A stretch of DNA of 64,000 nt from Paenibacillus rigui (GCF_002234615.1 NZ_NMQW01000034.1:1-64000), one strand, 5' to 3'; positions 8,145-16,697 are shown, numbered from the stretch's first letter. Made by a program: numbers and translations. The notes: generated from the sequence alone by a model not told the origin.

Positions 8145-9944
8145 ATGCAACCAACAGAGAAAAAAGAACACGTGCGCCCCTTCAACGAAGATGTCCAGCT
8201 GCATTTTGACCGGGAATGGTTCGAAAACCTGCATCAGCGAGCACAGCGAGGCGGTCCATGGGACGACTGGACGTTGTATCAGCTGGCTTACGAAGCCGAA
8301 CGGGCCAGTCTGATTTCAGACTTTGACGAGCTGCAATCGCTCTTGCATATCCAACAGCTGACACCCATGCCTCATCAGATTGAAACTGCCAAGAAGGTTT
8401 TGACCGAGATGCGGGGAAGGGCCATTCTTGCCGATGAAGTCGGGCTTGGCAAAACGATAGAAGCCGGGTTGATCCTGAAAGAATATTTGATTCGCGGGCT
8501 CATCAAAAAAGTGCTGATCCTCGTGCCGGCCTCCCTCGTCCTTCAATGGGTCCGGGAGCTGAATTCGAAATTCGGGATTCCTGCCGTTGCCCAGAAAAAA
8601 GAATACATGTGGGCGCAGTGCGACATCATCGTCGCCTCGATGGATACCGCCAAACGCGATCCGCATCGCGACATTGTGCTGGGTATGGAATACGATATGC
8701 TGATTGTCGATGAGGCCCACAAGCTGAAAAATAAAAAAACGACAAACTATCAGTTCATCAACGATCTCCGCAAAAAATATTGCCTGCTGCTAACCGCTAC
8801 GCCGGTGCAAAATGACCTGAAGGAGCTTTACAACCTCATTACTCTTCTCAAGCCGGGCCAGCTCGGAGGTCAAGGAAGCTTTCAAGCCAATTTCGTTGTG
8901 GATAAACGTATCCCCAAAAACGAGGAGCAGCTTCAGCAGGAGCTGTCCAAGGTCATGATCCGCAATCGGCGCAGCAATGGCAACGTCAATTTCACCAAGC
9001 GGGTGGTGCGCAATATTCCGCTTACCCTGTCCCCCGAGGAGCAGGCGCTGTACGACGGCGTCACGGACTTCGTCAAAGGGCGCTACGAGGAATCGGGCGG
9101 CGATATCAGCAGCGCTCTGTCACTGGTCACCCTCCAGCGGGAAGTATGCAGCAGCCGGGATGCGGTGTTCATTACTCTGGTCAATATGTTTAAGAAAACG
9201 CCCGAGGACTCGCCGATGCGTCCACGGATTTGGCAGCTCGTAGAGCTGATCCGAAGCATCAAAGCGAATACGAAGGCCGAGAAGGTCATGGAAATCGTAC
9301 GGGATATTAATGAGAAGGTGATCATATTCACCGAATACCGCGCTTCTCAGGAATACCTGATGCAATACCTGAAGGACAACAAAATATCCGCTGTCCCCTA
9401 CCGTGGCGGCATGAATCGGGGCAAGAAGGATTGGATGATGGATTTGTTCCGCAACCGGGCGCAGGTCCTGGTGGCAACCGAAGCCGGAGGCGAAGGGATT
9501 AATCTACAATTTTGCCACCATATGATCAATTTCGATTTGCCGTGGAACCCGATGCGCGTGGAACAACGGATCGGACGCGTCCACCGGCTGGGCCAGCAGG
9601 ACGATGTGAAAATATACAATTTGTCCACCAAGGGAACAATTGAGGAATACATTTTGTCGCTGCTTCACGAGAAGATTAATATGTTCGAGCTCGTGATCGG
9701 GGAGCTGGACACGATCCTGGAACGGTTCGAAAAGTCCAATTCGCTTGAGACGCATCTTGCCAAAATGATTCTCTCTTCCCGCAGTGAAGACGAGATCCGC
9801 AAGCAAATGGACGATCTGGGGCGCTCCTTCTCCACGATTCGCTCTGAGGTCGAACGCAGTCCGCAGCAGAATCCTGCGATTGCGGGCAATATTTTAAATT
9901 CGCTGGGACAGACCATTCCGAATGAAGCGGAGGCGGCGCCGTGA
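8145..9944 (+). CDS. yqhH: SNF2-family DEAD/DEAH helicase, YqhH-like
   Basis: A 599-residue Swi2/Snf2 ATPase of the RapA/HepA type. It has Walker A DEVGLGKT (97-104), DEAH (189-192), motif III LLLTATPVQND, and C-terminal helicase motifs V-VI in ATEAGGEGINLQF and RVEQRIGRVHRLGQQ. The order yqhH-yqhG matches the B. subtilis gene pair. Such proteins are thought to remodel RNA polymerase or protein-DNA complexes; the exact role of YqhH is not established. The ATG at 8145 has AAAGGAG upstream; the longer in-frame start at 8037 lacks one. It overlaps yqhG by 4 bp (GTGA), implying translational coupling. Confidence 0.9.
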   Translation: MQPTEKKEHVRPFNEDVQLHFDREWFENLHQRAQRGGPWDDWTLYQLAYEAERASLISDFDELQSLLHIQQLTPMPHQIETAKKVLTEMRGRAILADEVGLGKTIEAGLILKEYLIRGLIKKVLILVPASLVLQWVRELNSKFGIPAVAQKKEYMWAQCDIIVASMDTAKRDPHRDIVLGMEYDMLIVDEAHKLKNKKTTNYQFINDLRKKYCLLLTATPVQNDLKELYNLITLLKPGQLGGQGSFQANFVVDKRIPKNEEQLQQELSKVMIRNRRSNGNVNFTKRVVRNIPLTLSPEEQALYDGVTDFVKGRYEESGGDISSALSLVTLQREVCSSRDAVFITLVNMFKKTPEDSPMRPRIWQLVELIRSIKANTKAEKVMEIVRDINEKVIIFTEYRASQEYLMQYLKDNKISAVPYRGGMNRGKKDWMMDLFRNRAQVLVATEAGGEGINLQFCHHMINFDLPWNPMRVEQRIGRVHRLGQQDDVKIYNLSTKGTIEEYILSLLHEKINMFELVIGELDTILERFEKSNSLETHLAKMILSSRSEDEIRKQMDDLGRSFSTIRSEVERSPQQNPAIAGNILNSLGQTIPNEAEAAP

Positions 9945-10993
9945 AGCCTGCACAAATTCAAGATTTTGTGATGCGTTATTTAGAAGCGGAGCAGTGCGAC
10001 ATCCTGGAGAAGCACCCGGACTATGTCACCGTCAAGCTCTCCCCCTCCGCCGACAAGGAGCTGACCTTCCGCCCTTACTACTGGAGCTTCGTCGAACGGA
10101 CCGGCGTCCCCCCCGAGACGATGACCTGCACATTCATCTTCAATCCGGAGTCGTATAAAGCCTCCCAGTCCTCGGCCACCCCGCAGGCAGTTGAGCGTCC
10201 GGATTCGTCCGGGATGGCCGCTCCGACAGCACCTGCGGGTTCAGGAACCGCCCCCCTCACCGGGGCCGCAGCGGTCGGCGGTCCTAACGCAGGCGCCACC
10301 GGTGGCGTTCAACATGCCCCCGATAGCATCCTGGGTCGTTATTTCGGCTTCGTCCCGACGCAGGTGGTGGCACGCGTACCGAAGGATGAGGTGACATTCG
10401 GCAGCCGCCGGCTCGAGCAAATCTTCGACGCCGTGCGCAGCAAGGGGCGCTTCGTGCACTTATTCGAAGAGGTGAGGAGCGAGCCGCGTTCGAAAACCTT
10501 TTCCACGCAAGCTTATGAAAGCTGGATGCAGGTCAATTTCAAGGTCGAGCTTGCCTGCGACATGAAGCGCAGTGAAATTCATTCGCTCGGCATCCATCTC
10601 GTGACAGGTCAAATCGTTGAGCAGTTTCAAGAAGTGCTCAAGGATCGTGCTTTGACCCCCGTCCTCCCTGCCCACGTTTACATGGTGCCTGATAAATTTA
10701 CGCTGCCGCGCGCGGTCATTTATCTTGAACAGTATTTGGAACAGAAGCTTCGCAGCTACGATCATACCTGGGCCTCGGAAGCCAGAATTCGGCTGGAGGA
10801 TGAGATCGCCCGAATCCGCAGCTACTACGAGCCCCTGCTTCAAGCGGCGGAGCCTGAGGCCAAGGCGGATATTGAGAATCAATATCGGAACCGGGAGCAA
10901 GAAATCGATTGGCAGTACCGGCCCCGTATCCAAATATCCGTCATCAATTGCGGCCTGTTTCATTTGCTAACGGGGAATCCGGGCATGAACTGA
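9941..10993 (+). CDS. yqhG: YqhG family protein
   Basis: A 350-residue cytoplasmic protein whose N-terminus (FVMRYLEAEQCDI, LTFRPYYWSFVERTG) and C-terminal coiled region (EARIRLEDEIARIRSYYEP) are those of the Bacillales YqhG family; function is unknown. It is longer than the roughly 260-residue Bacillus protein because residues about 72-128 are a low-complexity Ala/Pro/Gly/Thr-rich insertion between two conserved halves. The GTG start overlaps the yqhH stop, so the two products are probably made together and may work together. Confidence 0.85.
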   Translation: MKPAQIQDFVMRYLEAEQCDILEKHPDYVTVKLSPSADKELTFRPYYWSFVERTGVPPETMTCTFIFNPESYKASQSSATPQAVERPDSSGMAAPTAPAGSGTAPLTGAAAVGGPNAGATGGVQHAPDSILGRYFGFVPTQVVARVPKDEVTFGSRRLEQIFDAVRSKGRFVHLFEEVRSEPRSKTFSTQAYESWMQVNFKVELACDMKRSEIHSLGIHLVTGQIVEQFQEVLKDRALTPVLPAHVYMVPDKFTLPRAVIYLEQYLEQKLRSYDHTWASEARIRLEDEIARIRSYYEPLLQAAEPEAKADIENQYRNREQEIDWQYRPRIQISVINCGLFHLLTGNPGMN

Positions 10994-11134
10994 CGGGTTC
11001 CGCTAAATGATTGCAAAAATAGAAGCAATTATTATTTTTGCGGCCTACAGGTTCTAACAAACTTTTCAAGGCATATTTTATACAATAAGGGCATAGCAAA
11101 TCGAGCCCCATCTCCCAAACAAGCAGGTGACTGG

Positions 11135-12094
11135 ATGAAAAAATTGGTGTTAAGGCTCTCAACGCTCCTTTTATGGACAAGCCTGCTGACGGCAAGCCCG
11201 CTTTCCACAGCAGCGATTCAAGAGCATCCGCCCCAACCGGCTCCCATCGTCAAGCCCGATTCCCCGGAACGGTTGAAGACAATGACTACGCCGACCTTCA
11301 TGGATGCGGTGAATCAATGGGTGGGACGCATTGCCAAAGAGAAGGGCTATGAGGCCTGGTCCTCCGCCGCTTGGACAAGCTATCCCCTCGGTCCGGGGAC
11401 GCACGGATGGATCGTGCTGCTGCAGGCCGGTGGCCGTGAAGTCGGTTACCTGGTCATTCACGCGGCGGACCCGAATCAGCCGAACACGTACCAGCTGTCC
11501 GAATACGGCAGCGGCAGCAACCCGCTTTTCAGTATGAACACACTGTACCAAAGTCTGGTACAGCTTGAACTTATCGATACTTCTTATGAGGCAGAACGCT
11601 GGTACATCGACCCGATGCACGCTCTCTGGATTGTGACAACGGAAGATCATACCTACTTTATTGATGCGTCATCCGGCGAAGTGCTGCCCCTTACCTCCAG
11701 GCAGCAGCTGCTTGATGCTGAACAAGCAAGCAGCGCCGATATCATAAGCCCTTCTACGGTGACACCCCGGAATGACATCAGCACCAATCGGCAAATCGAC
11801 GGCTTCGATCCGTACGATAACATGACATGGCTGCTCCAGCAGCCTCTGCCGTCCATGGCTTTTGCCGGACTGCAGGCATTGCTTGACACGCCGGTTCCTG
11901 CCCGGCTCACCTTCATTGCCGAGCTCTACGGGGGGCAAGTGAACATCCCGTTTGCCGTAACCGGTTACCAGCAATGGTCCAATGAGGACGGGTACCTGCA
12001 GCTTGAGCACAACGGGCACAGGGCGATCCCCTACCGCTATGCTGCGGCAGCCGGCAAACTGTTCCACCAGCAGGACACGCCGCCCGTTTTCTAG
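11135..12094 (+). CDS. exported protein of unknown function
   Basis: A 319-residue protein with an N-terminal signal peptide (KKLVLRLSTLLLWTSLLTA, likely cleavage near residues 25-28). The mature part has tryptophan-rich motifs such as GTHGWIVLLQAGGREVGYL and EAERWYIDPMHALWIV, reminiscent of a PepSY-like or cystatin-like fold, but I cannot assign a family. The stop codon lies in a diverged first copy of the 40-bp repeat array that follows, so the 3' end was probably shaped by that array. GCAGGTGA gives a ribosome-binding site. Confidence 0.75.
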   Translation: MKKLVLRLSTLLLWTSLLTASPLSTAAIQEHPPQPAPIVKPDSPERLKTMTTPTFMDAVNQWVGRIAKEKGYEAWSSAAWTSYPLGPGTHGWIVLLQAGGREVGYLVIHAADPNQPNTYQLSEYGSGSNPLFSMNTLYQSLVQLELIDTSYEAERWYIDPMHALWIVTTEDHTYFIDASSGEVLPLTSRQQLLDAEQASSADIISPSTVTPRNDISTNRQIDGFDPYDNMTWLLQQPLPSMAFAGLQALLDTPVPARLTFIAELYGGQVNIPFAVTGYQQWSNEDGYLQLEHNGHRAIPYRYAAAAGKLFHQQDTPPVF

Positions 12095-12270
12095 CGAAAA
12101 CGCGCTGGGCACTTATGCTTCCGACGCCAGTTTTCTGGCGAAAACTCTAAGCTTATGCTTCCGATGCCAGTTTTCTGGCGAAAACTCTAAGCTTATGCTT
12201 CCGACGCCAGTTTTCTGGCGAAAACTCTAAGCTTATGCTTCCGATGCCAGTTTTCTGGCGAAAACTCTTA
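12077..12270. repeat. 40-bp tandem repeat array
   Basis: Four copies with exact 40-bp period (units ending near 12150, 12190, 12230 and 12270), preceded by a diverged copy that includes the stop codon of the upstream gene. Units alternate between CCGACGCC and CCGATGCC, pointing to duplication of an 80-bp pair. Each unit can fold as CGCCAG-TTTT-CTGGCG (complete in the GAC units, one pair shorter in the GAT units) or as AGTTTTC-TGGC-GAAAACT; the two hairpins share bases and exclude each other. There is no spacer variation, so it is not CRISPR, and 40 is not a multiple of three. Confidence 0.9.
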
Positions 12271-12293
12271 GGTTATTCTCCTCCTCACATATA

Positions 12294-12343
12294 GAAAAGC
12301 TTCCCATCCCTGTGCTATAGGGGAGAAGCTTTTCATTTTTTTT
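12294..12343. terminator. bidirectional terminator between repeats and yqzE
   Basis: GAAAAGCTTCCC pairs with GGGAGAAGCTTTTC, followed on the plus strand by nine T. On the minus strand the stem is followed by TTTTCTATAT. The T-run overlaps the last codons of yqzE. Confidence 0.85.
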
Positions 12344-12524
12344 TGCGCAGACCATTCAACCACATACGGATGGCCAGCGGAACCATACCGAACCAGCGGT
12401 ACTGCCAATGCTCGCGTACCTCGCGTTGGCTTGCTTTTGCCTGCTTGCGGACTTCCTTCGGCGTCTCCATATATTTAATAAACTGCTCGGTCATATATTT
12501 GATTAACTCATCACCTTTAGCCAA
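12333..12524 (-). CDS. yqzE: YqzE family small protein
   Basis: About 63 residues. The conserved core (DELIKYMTEQFIKYMETPKE, then YRWFGMVPLAIRMW) matches the Bacillales YqzE family, usually found near comG and yqhH/yqhG; no function is known. The start is uncertain: TTG at 12524 follows GGGGGTG and gives a family-typical length, while longer in-frame starts run through non-conserved sequence. The C-terminal Lys-Lys-Lys and stop are encoded by the T-run of the opposing terminator. Confidence 0.7.
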   Translation of the reverse strand: MAKGDELIKYMTEQFIKYMETPKEVRKQAKASQREVREHWQYRWFGMVPLAIRMWLNGLRKKK

Positions 12525-12691
12525 TAGGCCGACACCCCCATTCTTCCATTGTTGCCAATGAGGGAAAGGCTCAAACGTGCAGCAGCACCGGATTCTCAAT
12601 TGATTCTCAACAAGGAGCAACGACACCTCCTCCGAATGGCTTGTTGCTTGAAATCAGCAGCCCCTCGCGAATGCAAGCGTCCATCTGCAGC

Positions 12692-12740
12692 AAAAAAAAG
12701 CGCCCGGCAACCATTCCTTTCGGAGCGGCTTGCCGGGCGC
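12692..12740 (-). terminator. argS terminator
   Basis: GCGCCCGGCAA pairs with TTGCCGGGCGC (11 bp), followed on the minus strand by eight T. It begins 11 bp after the argS stop. Confidence 0.9.
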
Positions 12741-12751
12741 TGTACGCCATG

Positions 12752-14473
12752 TTACATTTTCTCAGGTGCTTCGAGGCCGATCAGCGCCAGTCCGTTTTTC
12801 AACGTGATCTGGAAGCATTTTACCAATGCAAGTCTTGCTTGACGAATCGCTTGGTCGTCCACCAGAATCGGGCATTCGTGGTAGAAGTAGTTGAAGCTTT
12901 GGGCCATATCCACCAGATGGCGGCTGATAATCGAAGGCTCCAGCTTGTGCATGGACTGCTCCACCCGCTCCTTAAACAGGTACAACTGCTTGAGCAGCCC
13001 CTGTGTCGGTGCATCCTCCAACTGGCTCAAATCCAATTGCTCCAGCGTCCCCCCGAATTCGATGGAGTCGCTGCCTCCATTCGCTCTGCGGAGTAAGCTG
13101 CAGGCACGGGCATGTGCGTATTGGACATAAGGTCCCGTCTCGCCCTCGAAGTTCAACGCATCCTCCCAGGAGAACACGATGTCTTTGATCCGGTTGTTGC
13201 TCAAATCATTGAATATAATGGCACCAACGCCGACTTGACGGGCCACCTCATCCTTATTTTCAAGATTCGGATTTTTCTCCGCGATGATGTCGTGAATTTT
13301 GGCGATCGATTGCGTCAACAGCTCCTCTAATCGAACAACGTTGCCTTTACGCGTGGACAGCTTGGCCCCTTCCAGGCTGACTTTGCCGAACGGCACATGC
13401 TGCAATTGATCCGCCCAAGTATAGCCCATCAGCTCGATGACCTTGAACCATTGCTTAAAGTGCAAGCTTTGTCCTGCATCCGTCACATAGATGCACTTGT
13501 CAAAATCATACGTATTCTTCCGGTAGATCGCAGCCGTTACGTCACGGGTATGGTACAGCGTACCTCCGTCCTTCTTGATCATCAGCGCCGGAGGCATGTT
13601 GTAGTCGTCCAGGCGGACCAGCAGCGCGCCTTCGTCTTCTTCCAGCAGATTTTTTTGCTTCAGCTCGTCAACGACCGCAGCCATCTTATCGTTATAAAAG
13701 CTTTCTCCTGCGTAGGAATCGAAGTGTACGCCGAGCAGATCGTAAATTTTCTGGAACTCCTTCAAACTGATTTCCACGAACCATTTCCACAGACGGGTCG
13801 CTTCCTCATCCCCCTGCTCCAGCTTCACGAACCAGGCGCGTGCTTCATCCTCAAGCTCCGGCTTGTTATCGGCTTCATCGTGGAACTGCACATACAATCG
13901 CTGCAGCTCATCGATTCCTTCTGCTTCCACGGTTTCCTTGTTGCCCCACAGCTTGTAGGCTACAATCAGTTTACCGAATTGGGTTCCCCAATCGCCAAGA
14001 TGGTTGACCCCGACAGATTTATAACCAAGGAACTCATATATTTTATAGATTGCGTTTCCGATCATCGTTGTCCGCAAATGGCCAATATGGAACGCTTTGG
14101 CAATATTCGGTGAAGAAAAGTCAAGTACGATATTGCGGCCTTGACCGATATTTTGCGAGCCGTACCGTTCTTTGCGCTCCAGCACCTCACCAATGACACT
14201 TGCTGCGAAATGCGTCGGATTCAAGTACACGTTAAAATAGCCGGATACCGCTTCCACCCGTTGTATCGCCGGATGTCCGCTCCACTGCTGCTTTAGCTCC
14301 TCCGCGATCGCTTGCGGCGCCTTGCGCAGCTGCTTGCTCAGCTTAAAACAAGGCATCGACAAATCGCCCATTTGCGGGTTCGGCGGGTATTCGATCAATT
14401 CCGCAATAGCTTCCTCCGTAACCCCCTCCAGCTGGGATGCCAGCTGCGAGGCAAGTATGCTTTTATAATTCAT
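12752..14473 (-). CDS. argS: arginyl-tRNA synthetase
   Basis: Class I synthetase charging tRNA-Arg. The 573-residue protein has the N-terminal Add-1 domain, the HIGH signature as SPNIAKAFHIGHLRTT (HIGH near 108-111), a KMSKS equivalent GAKLSTRKGNVV, and the C-terminal anticodon-binding DALR domain ending LIGLEAPEKM. The ATG is preceded by GAAAGGGG. A consensus promoter (14611-14639) and a terminator-like hairpin (14541-14568) lie in the leader. Confidence 0.97.
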   Translation of the reverse strand: MNYKSILASQLASQLEGVTEEAIAELIEYPPNPQMGDLSMPCFKLSKQLRKAPQAIAEELKQQWSGHPAIQRVEAVSGYFNVYLNPTHFAASVIGEVLERKERYGSQNIGQGRNIVLDFSSPNIAKAFHIGHLRTTMIGNAIYKIYEFLGYKSVGVNHLGDWGTQFGKLIVAYKLWGNKETVEAEGIDELQRLYVQFHDEADNKPELEDEARAWFVKLEQGDEEATRLWKWFVEISLKEFQKIYDLLGVHFDSYAGESFYNDKMAAVVDELKQKNLLEEDEGALLVRLDDYNMPPALMIKKDGGTLYHTRDVTAAIYRKNTYDFDKCIYVTDAGQSLHFKQWFKVIELMGYTWADQLQHVPFGKVSLEGAKLSTRKGNVVRLEELLTQSIAKIHDIIAEKNPNLENKDEVARQVGVGAIIFNDLSNNRIKDIVFSWEDALNFEGETGPYVQYAHARACSLLRRANGGSDSIEFGGTLEQLDLSQLEDAPTQGLLKQLYLFKERVEQSMHKLEPSIISRHLVDMAQSFNYFYHECPILVDDQAIRQARLALVKCFQITLKNGLALIGLEAPEKM

Positions 14474-14540
14474 TCTATTTATCCCCTTTCATTTCTACCA
14501 ATCAGTCCATTTCTGATTCAATCCATCTATATTCTTGAAC

Positions 14541-14568
14541 ACCAATAAAGCACCCCGAACGGGGTGCT
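14541..14568 (-). promoter_or_regulatory. terminator-like hairpin in the argS leader
   Basis: AGCACCCCG and CGGGGTGCT form a tight 9-bp stem with a two-base loop (wider in practice), followed on the minus strand by TTTATTGG. It lies between the promoter and the start codon, so it could act as an attenuator or a leader-stabilising hairpin. No T-box stem I or T-box core precedes it. Confidence 0.5.
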
Positions 14569-14610
14569 GCCAGACTTCAATCGAGGTTGCCATCATTTGC
14601 ATTAAGTAAC

Positions 14611-14639
14611 ATTATATCGGTCATCAAAAATGGAGTCAA
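14611..14639 (-). promoter_or_regulatory. sigma-A promoter of argS
   Basis: TTGACT (complement of 14634-14639), a 17-bp spacer and TATAAT (complement of 14611-14616). The predicted leader is about 130 nt. Confidence 0.8.
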
Positions 14640-14816
14640 GGCTGGAATCCCATGGACCGTTTAGGGAAATGAAGCCCGCATCCATGATGCTGTGGCAGAT
14701 AGAAGAAAACGCTTGGAGGCCAGAGACGGCCAATTGGACATCATCGCAGGCTATTCGAGCGGCGCCCGTTTAAATTATCGATCCACAATGGAACCAGAGA
14801 TGCATTATTTGTTTAC

Positions 14817-15302
14817 TCAGAGTATTTTCTGCATGATAAGCACGTCCAGCAGACGCCCGAACTTATATCCTACTTCTTTCATGACTCCTACATGAGTGAA
14901 GCCGAATTTTTCATGTATATATACGCTGCTGTCATTCCCCTCGGCAATTCTGGATAGAACGGTGTGCAGTCCGGCAAGCCTCCCGGCCTCCAGCACAGCG
15001 GCTGTCAAACGTTGTCCGAGCCCTTGCCCGCGATATTCGTTATGGATGTAGAGGGAAAGCTCCGCTGTTCGCTCATAGGCCAGCCTATCCGAATAAGGAT
15101 TCAATGAAGCCCAGCCGACAACCTGCCCCTCCTGCTCCGCCACAACCACCGGATACATGGCACCATGTGCTTCAAACCATGCCTCCTGCTGAGCCAGGGT
15201 ACGGGGAACGGTATCGAATGTAGCGACCGTATGAAGAACCGCATCGTTATAGATGTCCACAATGGCACTCAGGTCTTCTCTTTTTGCTTGTCGGATGTTC
15301 AT
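14817..15302 (-). CDS. GNAT acetyltransferase, phosphinothricin N-acetyltransferase-like
   Basis: A 161-residue protein starting MNIRQAKREDLSAIVDIYND, with TFDTVPRTLAQQEAWF, the acetyl-CoA loop YRGQGLGQRL and HEKFGFTHVGVMKEVGYKFGR. This is the Pat/YwnH-type arrangement; these enzymes acetylate phosphinothricin-like compounds, methionine sulfoximine or other small amines. The real substrate is unknown. The ATG at 15302 follows GAGGAAGGG; the frame runs open further upstream only because it reads through the tRNA gene. A terminator separates it from tRNA-Leu. Confidence 0.85.
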   Translation of the reverse strand: MNIRQAKREDLSAIVDIYNDAVLHTVATFDTVPRTLAQQEAWFEAHGAMYPVVVAEQEGQVVGWASLNPYSDRLAYERTAELSLYIHNEYRGQGLGQRLTAAVLEAGRLAGLHTVLSRIAEGNDSSVYIHEKFGFTHVGVMKEVGYKFGRLLDVLIMQKIL

Positions 15303-15336
15303 GTTCGATCCCTTCCTCACCGGTATGTTACAAATG

Positions 15337-15372
15337 AAAAAACCACCTGGTATCTGAGATATCAAGTGGTTT
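15337..15372 (-). terminator. terminator after tRNA-Leu
   Basis: On the minus strand AAACCACTTGATATC pairs with GATACCAGGTGGTTT (one mismatch and a bulge), then a run of T. It sits about 20 bp after the tRNA 3' end and just before the GNAT ribosome-binding site. Confidence 0.7.
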
Positions 15373-15391
15373 ATATCATCTAAAGCAAGAA

Positions 15392-15476
15392 TGCGGTCAA
15401 GAGGACTCGAACCTCCACGGGGGGTTAGCCCACACGGACCTGAACCGTGCGCGTCTGCCAATTCCGCCATGACCGC
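15392..15476 (-). tRNA. tRNA-Leu (anticodon CAG)
   Basis: A class II tRNA of 85 nt. The acceptor stem is GCGGTCA with TGACCGC and discriminator A. The D arm includes GGCAGACGC, the anticodon stem is CACGG/CCGTG around TTCAGGT (anticodon CAG, codon CUG), followed by a long variable arm and a T arm with GGTTCGAGTCC. No CCA is encoded, so it must be added after transcription. Confidence 0.95.
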
Positions 15477-15644
15477 TTATGGTTGTCTCCCTTACTTAAA
15501 AAAGGGGACAAGATGTATATTATCATTCCAACCTCGTGCCTGTCAACATTTTTCCGCCCGATGACGGCAACAATTTGAACTTTTTTTACGTATAGTTTAT
15601 TATAGGCTGTGCAATATAACACAAAAAACATAAAGGAGGATCTT

Positions 15645-15983
15645 ATGCGTAAACTTGGATTCATTCTTGCTATTGTCACTGCAATCACTGTACTATTGGC
15701 AGGCTGCAATACAAGCAGCAATGGCGGCAATAAACCGGCCACGCCTCCTCAGGCAGCAACAATTACCAAAGCAGAGTATGATCAAATCGATGATAAGTCC
15801 ACTTATGAGGATGCGGTTAAAATTATTGGCGGTGAAGGCAAAATCATCTCCGAATCCGGAACCAAAGGAAATCCGGATTATTCCGTAACTTACCAATTTC
15901 CTGCCGAAGGAAAAGAGAACGCAAATGCGAAGCTGACCTTCCGCAACAATAAGCTCATTTCCAAATCAGAATCGGGCCTATGA
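15645..15983 (+). CDS. small lipoprotein, DUF3862/BLIP-like
   Basis: A 112-residue lipoprotein: MRKLGFILAIVTAITVLLAGC is a type II signal peptide with LAGC lipobox, then an Asn/Pro/Ala linker. A domain of about 75 residues (ITKAEYDQIDDKSTYEDAVKI, VTYQF, AKLTFRNNKLISKS) resembles one DUF3862 / beta-lactamase-inhibitor-like repeat. Family members sit on the outer membrane face; function is unknown. AAAGGAGGAT precedes the ATG. The assignment to DUF3862 is from pattern memory only. Confidence 0.8.
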   Translation: MRKLGFILAIVTAITVLLAGCNTSSNGGNKPATPPQAATITKAEYDQIDDKSTYEDAVKIIGGEGKIISESGTKGNPDYSVTYQFPAEGKENANAKLTFRNNKLISKSESGL

Positions 15984-16101
15984 GAATACCTCTACCGAGG
16001 CCTATCAAGATCAGCGACCGCGTTCTATGGCTGGTTTATCGCCAAATATAATTTTCACATCCGATGACCTCGGAAGCTTATAAATTCGTTTGTGGTGAGA
16101 T

Positions 16102-16130
16102 AAGGATCCCATTGGGGTCCTTTTTACTTG
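16102..16130 (+). terminator. terminator downstream of the small lipoprotein
   Basis: AAGGATCCC and GGGGTCCTT pair across ATT and are followed by TTTTTA. It lies about 120 bp after the lipoprotein stop codon and just beyond the end of the convergent micro-ORF at 16139-16240. Confidence 0.7.
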
Positions 16131-16138
16131 GAGTGAAA

Positions 16139-16240
16139 CTATAACCATTTACAAAGAAGCCAAGCAACAAAACCCCAAATTGGAAGCGCAATCAAAATTC
16201 CGTACAAGGTCCCCTTTAAGGCTGAGCCTTCCTGCATCAT
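16139..16240 (-). CDS. 33-residue membrane peptide
   Basis: Reads MMQEGSALKGTLYGILIAL followed by PIWGFVAWLLCKWL: a charged N-terminus, one transmembrane helix and a basic/aromatic end. AGAGGAG lies six bases before the ATG pair, which makes translation likely. I do not recognise the family; small hydrophobic peptides of this form in Bacillales are often sporulation-associated or regulators of membrane proteins, but that is inference. Confidence 0.55.
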   Translation of the reverse strand: MMQEGSALKGTLYGILIALPIWGFVAWLLCKWL

Positions 16241-16428
16241 GACCGACTCCTCTCATGCGATCCCTTAGCGTTCTTAGAGTTTATATTTATGACCCTGTGC
16301 TGACCCTTATGCATGCTTCCAACTAAACTATATCATCATTTGGAGCCGAGCACATATACATAAGACAAGACCGATCTGTAGTATTAAGGTCATTTGACTT
16401 GTCAGTATACACTCTGGGAGGCGCGTTC

Positions 16429-16650
16429 ATGGTATTGCTTCAATTAGCTATGGGAATTGTAGCTGCGCTGCTGCTTTGGGGATTTATTAAATTGACTTTT
16501 CAGGTCGTGCTCTGGATTATCGGAGTGACGCTTGTGATCAGCTTTTTGATTCCAGGCGCTTTCTTATTTATAAGCGGACTGATTTTTATTATGATCGGGA
16601 TGTTAGCGACGTTGGGACTGCTATATATCATCGGTGCTTTCAAACCTTAA
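16429..16650 (+). CDS. small integral membrane protein
   Basis: 73 residues, almost wholly hydrophobic, with two to three transmembrane segments and a short C-terminal IIGAFKP. The ATG at 16429 follows GGGAGG; an upstream in-frame GTG/TTG region lacks one. No family recognised. It stands alone between the micro-ORF at 16139 and a convergent small gene. Confidence 0.65.
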   Translation: MVLLQLAMGIVAALLLWGFIKLTFQVVLWIIGVTLVISFLIPGAFLFISGLIFIMIGMLATLGLLYIIGAFKP

Positions 16651-16697
16651 TCTGCATGTGTGCGTTATTCCATCCTGGAAACAGCCTTTCTCCCCCT

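Noticed and set aside
12077-12270. CRISPR array
   Set aside because: The repeats are contiguous with no variable spacers and no cas genes are present.
14541-14640. T-box riboswitch before argS
   Set aside because: A short TGGCAACC resembles the T-box core, but only about 15 nt separate it from the predicted transcription start, so no stem I can form.
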